From an uncultured delta proteobacterium (GTDB lineage Bacteria > Desulfobacterota > Syntrophorhabdia > Syntrophorhabdales > Syntrophorhabdaceae), in assembly GCA_903872255.1 (NCBI GenBank), contig CAIQJW010000135.1, forward strand, positions 1-5,438: a stretch of DNA of 5,438 nucleotides, given 5' to 3'. The position numbers and the translations under genes were made by a program. Under the pieces are notes generated by a model that saw only the letters and a program-made list of their open reading frames with translations, was not told the DNA's origin and did no database searches. Below are positions 4,084 to 5,438 of the stretch, in pieces; position 1 is the stretch's first letter; each line of letters opens with the position of its first letter.

Positions 4084-5438
4084 ATGCCTCCTATGAACGA
4101 ACTCCTTAATACCGGCAGGAATTTCGTAAGAACGACCCCGACAAGCAAACTGTACATGTACGTCTTTTTGTTCATAGCTGTCGTGGGCGGTTCTATTATC
4201 GGTCTTACCTTCCTTCAAAAAGAGACATATCAGACGCTTTTCGCCGGGCTCTCGACGGAGGACGCCTCTGTGATCGTTGCGAAGCTGAAGGAGATAAAGG
4301 TCCCGTACAAACTGACGCTCGGCGGGACAGCCATATCCGTGCCCAAGGACAAGGTGTATGATGTCCGGCTTCAGCTTGCCGGTCAGAACGCCCTTCCCGG
4401 CGGAGGTGGGATCGGTTTTGAATTGTTCGACAAGACCAATTACGGCATGACCGAATTTATGCAAAACGTCAATTATAAACGGGCGATACAGGGAGAACTG
4501 TCACGTACGATAAACCAGATGCCGGAGGTAAAGGCTTCCAGGGTCCATATCGCAATTCCAGAAAAGACGCTTTTCACCGACCGGGAAAAAGAGGTCACGG
4601 CGTCCGTGTTCCTGAAATTGAGATCCGGTAAGTCACTGGGCAAGGAGCAGGTGTCCGCCATGGTCCACCTCATATCGGGCAGTATCGAAGGCCTGAAACC
4701 GGACAATGTCACAATAGTTGATTCGTTTGGCAAGATCCTGAATAAAGCCGGCAGCTCGGGTACGGACATGGCAATGTCCGGCCAGCAGTTCGAAGTACAG
4801 AAAAATGTCGAACGAACCATCGAAGAATCTGTCCAATCAATGCTTAACCGGTTCATCCCGGCCAATAAATCGATCATTCGTGCTAACGTCGAGCTGAATC
4901 TTCGCAAGGTTGAGAAGGTTGAAGAGGAATATGACCCGAATAAAAGGGTGCCGACAAATGAGCGTAAAAGCAAGGAAAAAAGCGTAAATAGAACAGCAGG
5001 TACAGCCGGTGTCCCCGGTGTCGCATCGAATGTGCCCAACGTGGTCGGCAAAACATCCGCAGGTCAGCCGAAAGTTGAAGCGGCTTCATCCTCGGGCAGG
5101 GGCAGCGAATCTGAGCGCGAGGAATCGCAGGTAACGTACGAAGTCGGCAAGACTGTCAAGAAGATCGTGGAACCTTATGGGGATATCAAGAAAATGTCGG
5201 TTGCGATCGTTATCGATGGAAAATACGAAAAGGTAAAAGGCCAGAATGGGGAGGAGCTCAAATATTCCCCGAGATCTCAGAAAGAACTTACCGATATCAA
5301 AGGCATCGTATCCAGGGCAGTGGGCATAGACGAAGAACGCGGCGATAAGATAGAGGTTCTCAATGTCCCGTTCGAAATTGAGAACCTGGCCGATGAAAAG
5401 GGCCTTCTCGATGCGGCCGATCGTAAAGAGATGATCTA
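4084..5438 (+). CDS. fliF: Flagellar MS-ring protein FliF (3' end beyond the window)
   Basis: FliF assembles into the inner-membrane MS ring that carries the rod, the export gate and, on its cytoplasmic tail, FliG. The frame is open for 451 codons to the window end. Family members have about 520-570 residues, so the second membrane helix and FliG-binding tail are missing. A membrane segment lies at about 23-44 (YVFLFIAVVGGSIIGLTFL). The ring-building region follows, with YQTLFAGLS (49-57), GGGGIGFELFDKTNYG (106-121) and RVHIAIPEKTLF (153-164). A low-complexity Ser/Gly/Pro/Glu linker with PGVASNVPNV (311-320) spans about 285-355, and MSVAIVIDGKY (371-381) and VLNVPFE (425-431) close the third ring-building motif. 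ATG 4084 is preferred because AGG at 4073-4075 is 8 nt upstream. An in-frame ATG at 4093 would leave it 17 nt away. It is the next gene of the flgB-flgC-fliE operon. Confidence 0.96.
   Translation, partial: MPPMNELLNTGRNFVRTTPTSKLYMYVFLFIAVVGGSIIGLTFLQKETYQTLFAGLSTEDASVIVAKLKEIKVPYKLTLGGTAISVPKDKVYDVRLQLAGQNALPGGGGIGFELFDKTNYGMTEFMQNVNYKRAIQGELSRTINQMPEVKASRVHIAIPEKTLFTDREKEVTASVFLKLRSGKSLGKEQVSAMVHLISGSIEGLKPDNVTIVDSFGKILNKAGSSGTDMAMSGQQFEVQKNVERTIEESVQSMLNRFIPANKSIIRANVELNLRKVEKVEEEYDPNKRVPTNERKSKEKSVNRTAGTAGVPGVASNVPNVVGKTSAGQPKVEAASSSGRGSESEREESQVTYEVGKTVKKIVEPYGDIKKMSVAIVIDGKYEKVKGQNGEELKYSPRSQKELTDIKGIVSRAVGIDEERGDKIEVLNVPFEIENLADEKGLLDAADRKEMI

Noticed and set aside
3068..4464. Two long - strand open frames (263 and 270 codons; 3068-3859 and 3652-4464)
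   Set aside because: They are antisense to flgB, flgC, fliE and fliF, which are clearly identified by conserved motifs and good ribosome sites. The antisense products are His/Cys-rich shadow sequence without family features.
4473..5051. 192-codon open frame on the - strand opposite fliF
   Set aside because: It is the Ser/Phe/Leu-rich antisense shadow of the fliF ring-building region, with no supporting signals.

Overview
The window looks like the chromosome of a flagellated Gram-negative bacterium. A deltaproteobacterial (Desulfobacterota-like) lineage is a reasonable guess. This rests on gene order (sigma-54 activator, FlrB/FleS kinase, FlrC/FleR regulator, flgB, flgC, fliE, fliF), a near-perfect sigma-54 promoter and repeat-rich intergenic DNA. 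The taxonomic guess is inference. All genes run on the + strand.

Bases 1-77 are the last 24 codons of an upstream gene whose product ends in a Fis-type helix-turn-helix resembling FlrA/FleQ, the sigma-54-dependent flagellar master activators. Bases 78-595 (518 bp) hold no intact gene but are dense in repeats. Degenerate 7-bp GTTC/GAAC arrays in opposite orientation lie at each edge (90-110 and 531-558). Several copies of a CGTCATCCCGG-type palindromic unit lie at 122-286. A 242-bp element at 241-482 is bounded by 46-bp inverted repeats with one mismatch. Inside it, 328-412 reads as the beginning and end of a small GIY-YIG endonuclease gene with the middle missing and a frameshift at the join, so the element looks like an internally deleted, MITE-like derivative of a repeat-flanked GIY-YIG cassette.

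A sigma-54 promoter (568-583) sits immediately in front of the kinase gene. Its expected transcription start lies only about 2 nt before the ATG at 596. The operon that follows is very compact: flrB-like kinase (596-1696), flrC-like regulator (1693-2985, overlapping by ATGA), flgB (2987-3346), flgC (3350-3781), fliE (3793-4080) and fliF (4084 to beyond the window).

Together the genes describe a flagellar hierarchy. An FlrA/FleQ-like activator with sigma-54 RNA polymerase would turn on the kinase-regulator pair, which is apparently co-transcribed with the proximal rod proteins (FlgB, FlgC), the rod/MS-ring adaptor (FliE) and the MS ring (FliF). The coding part is ordinary flagellar biology. 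The unusual content is the intergenic repeat nest and its closeness to the promoter.
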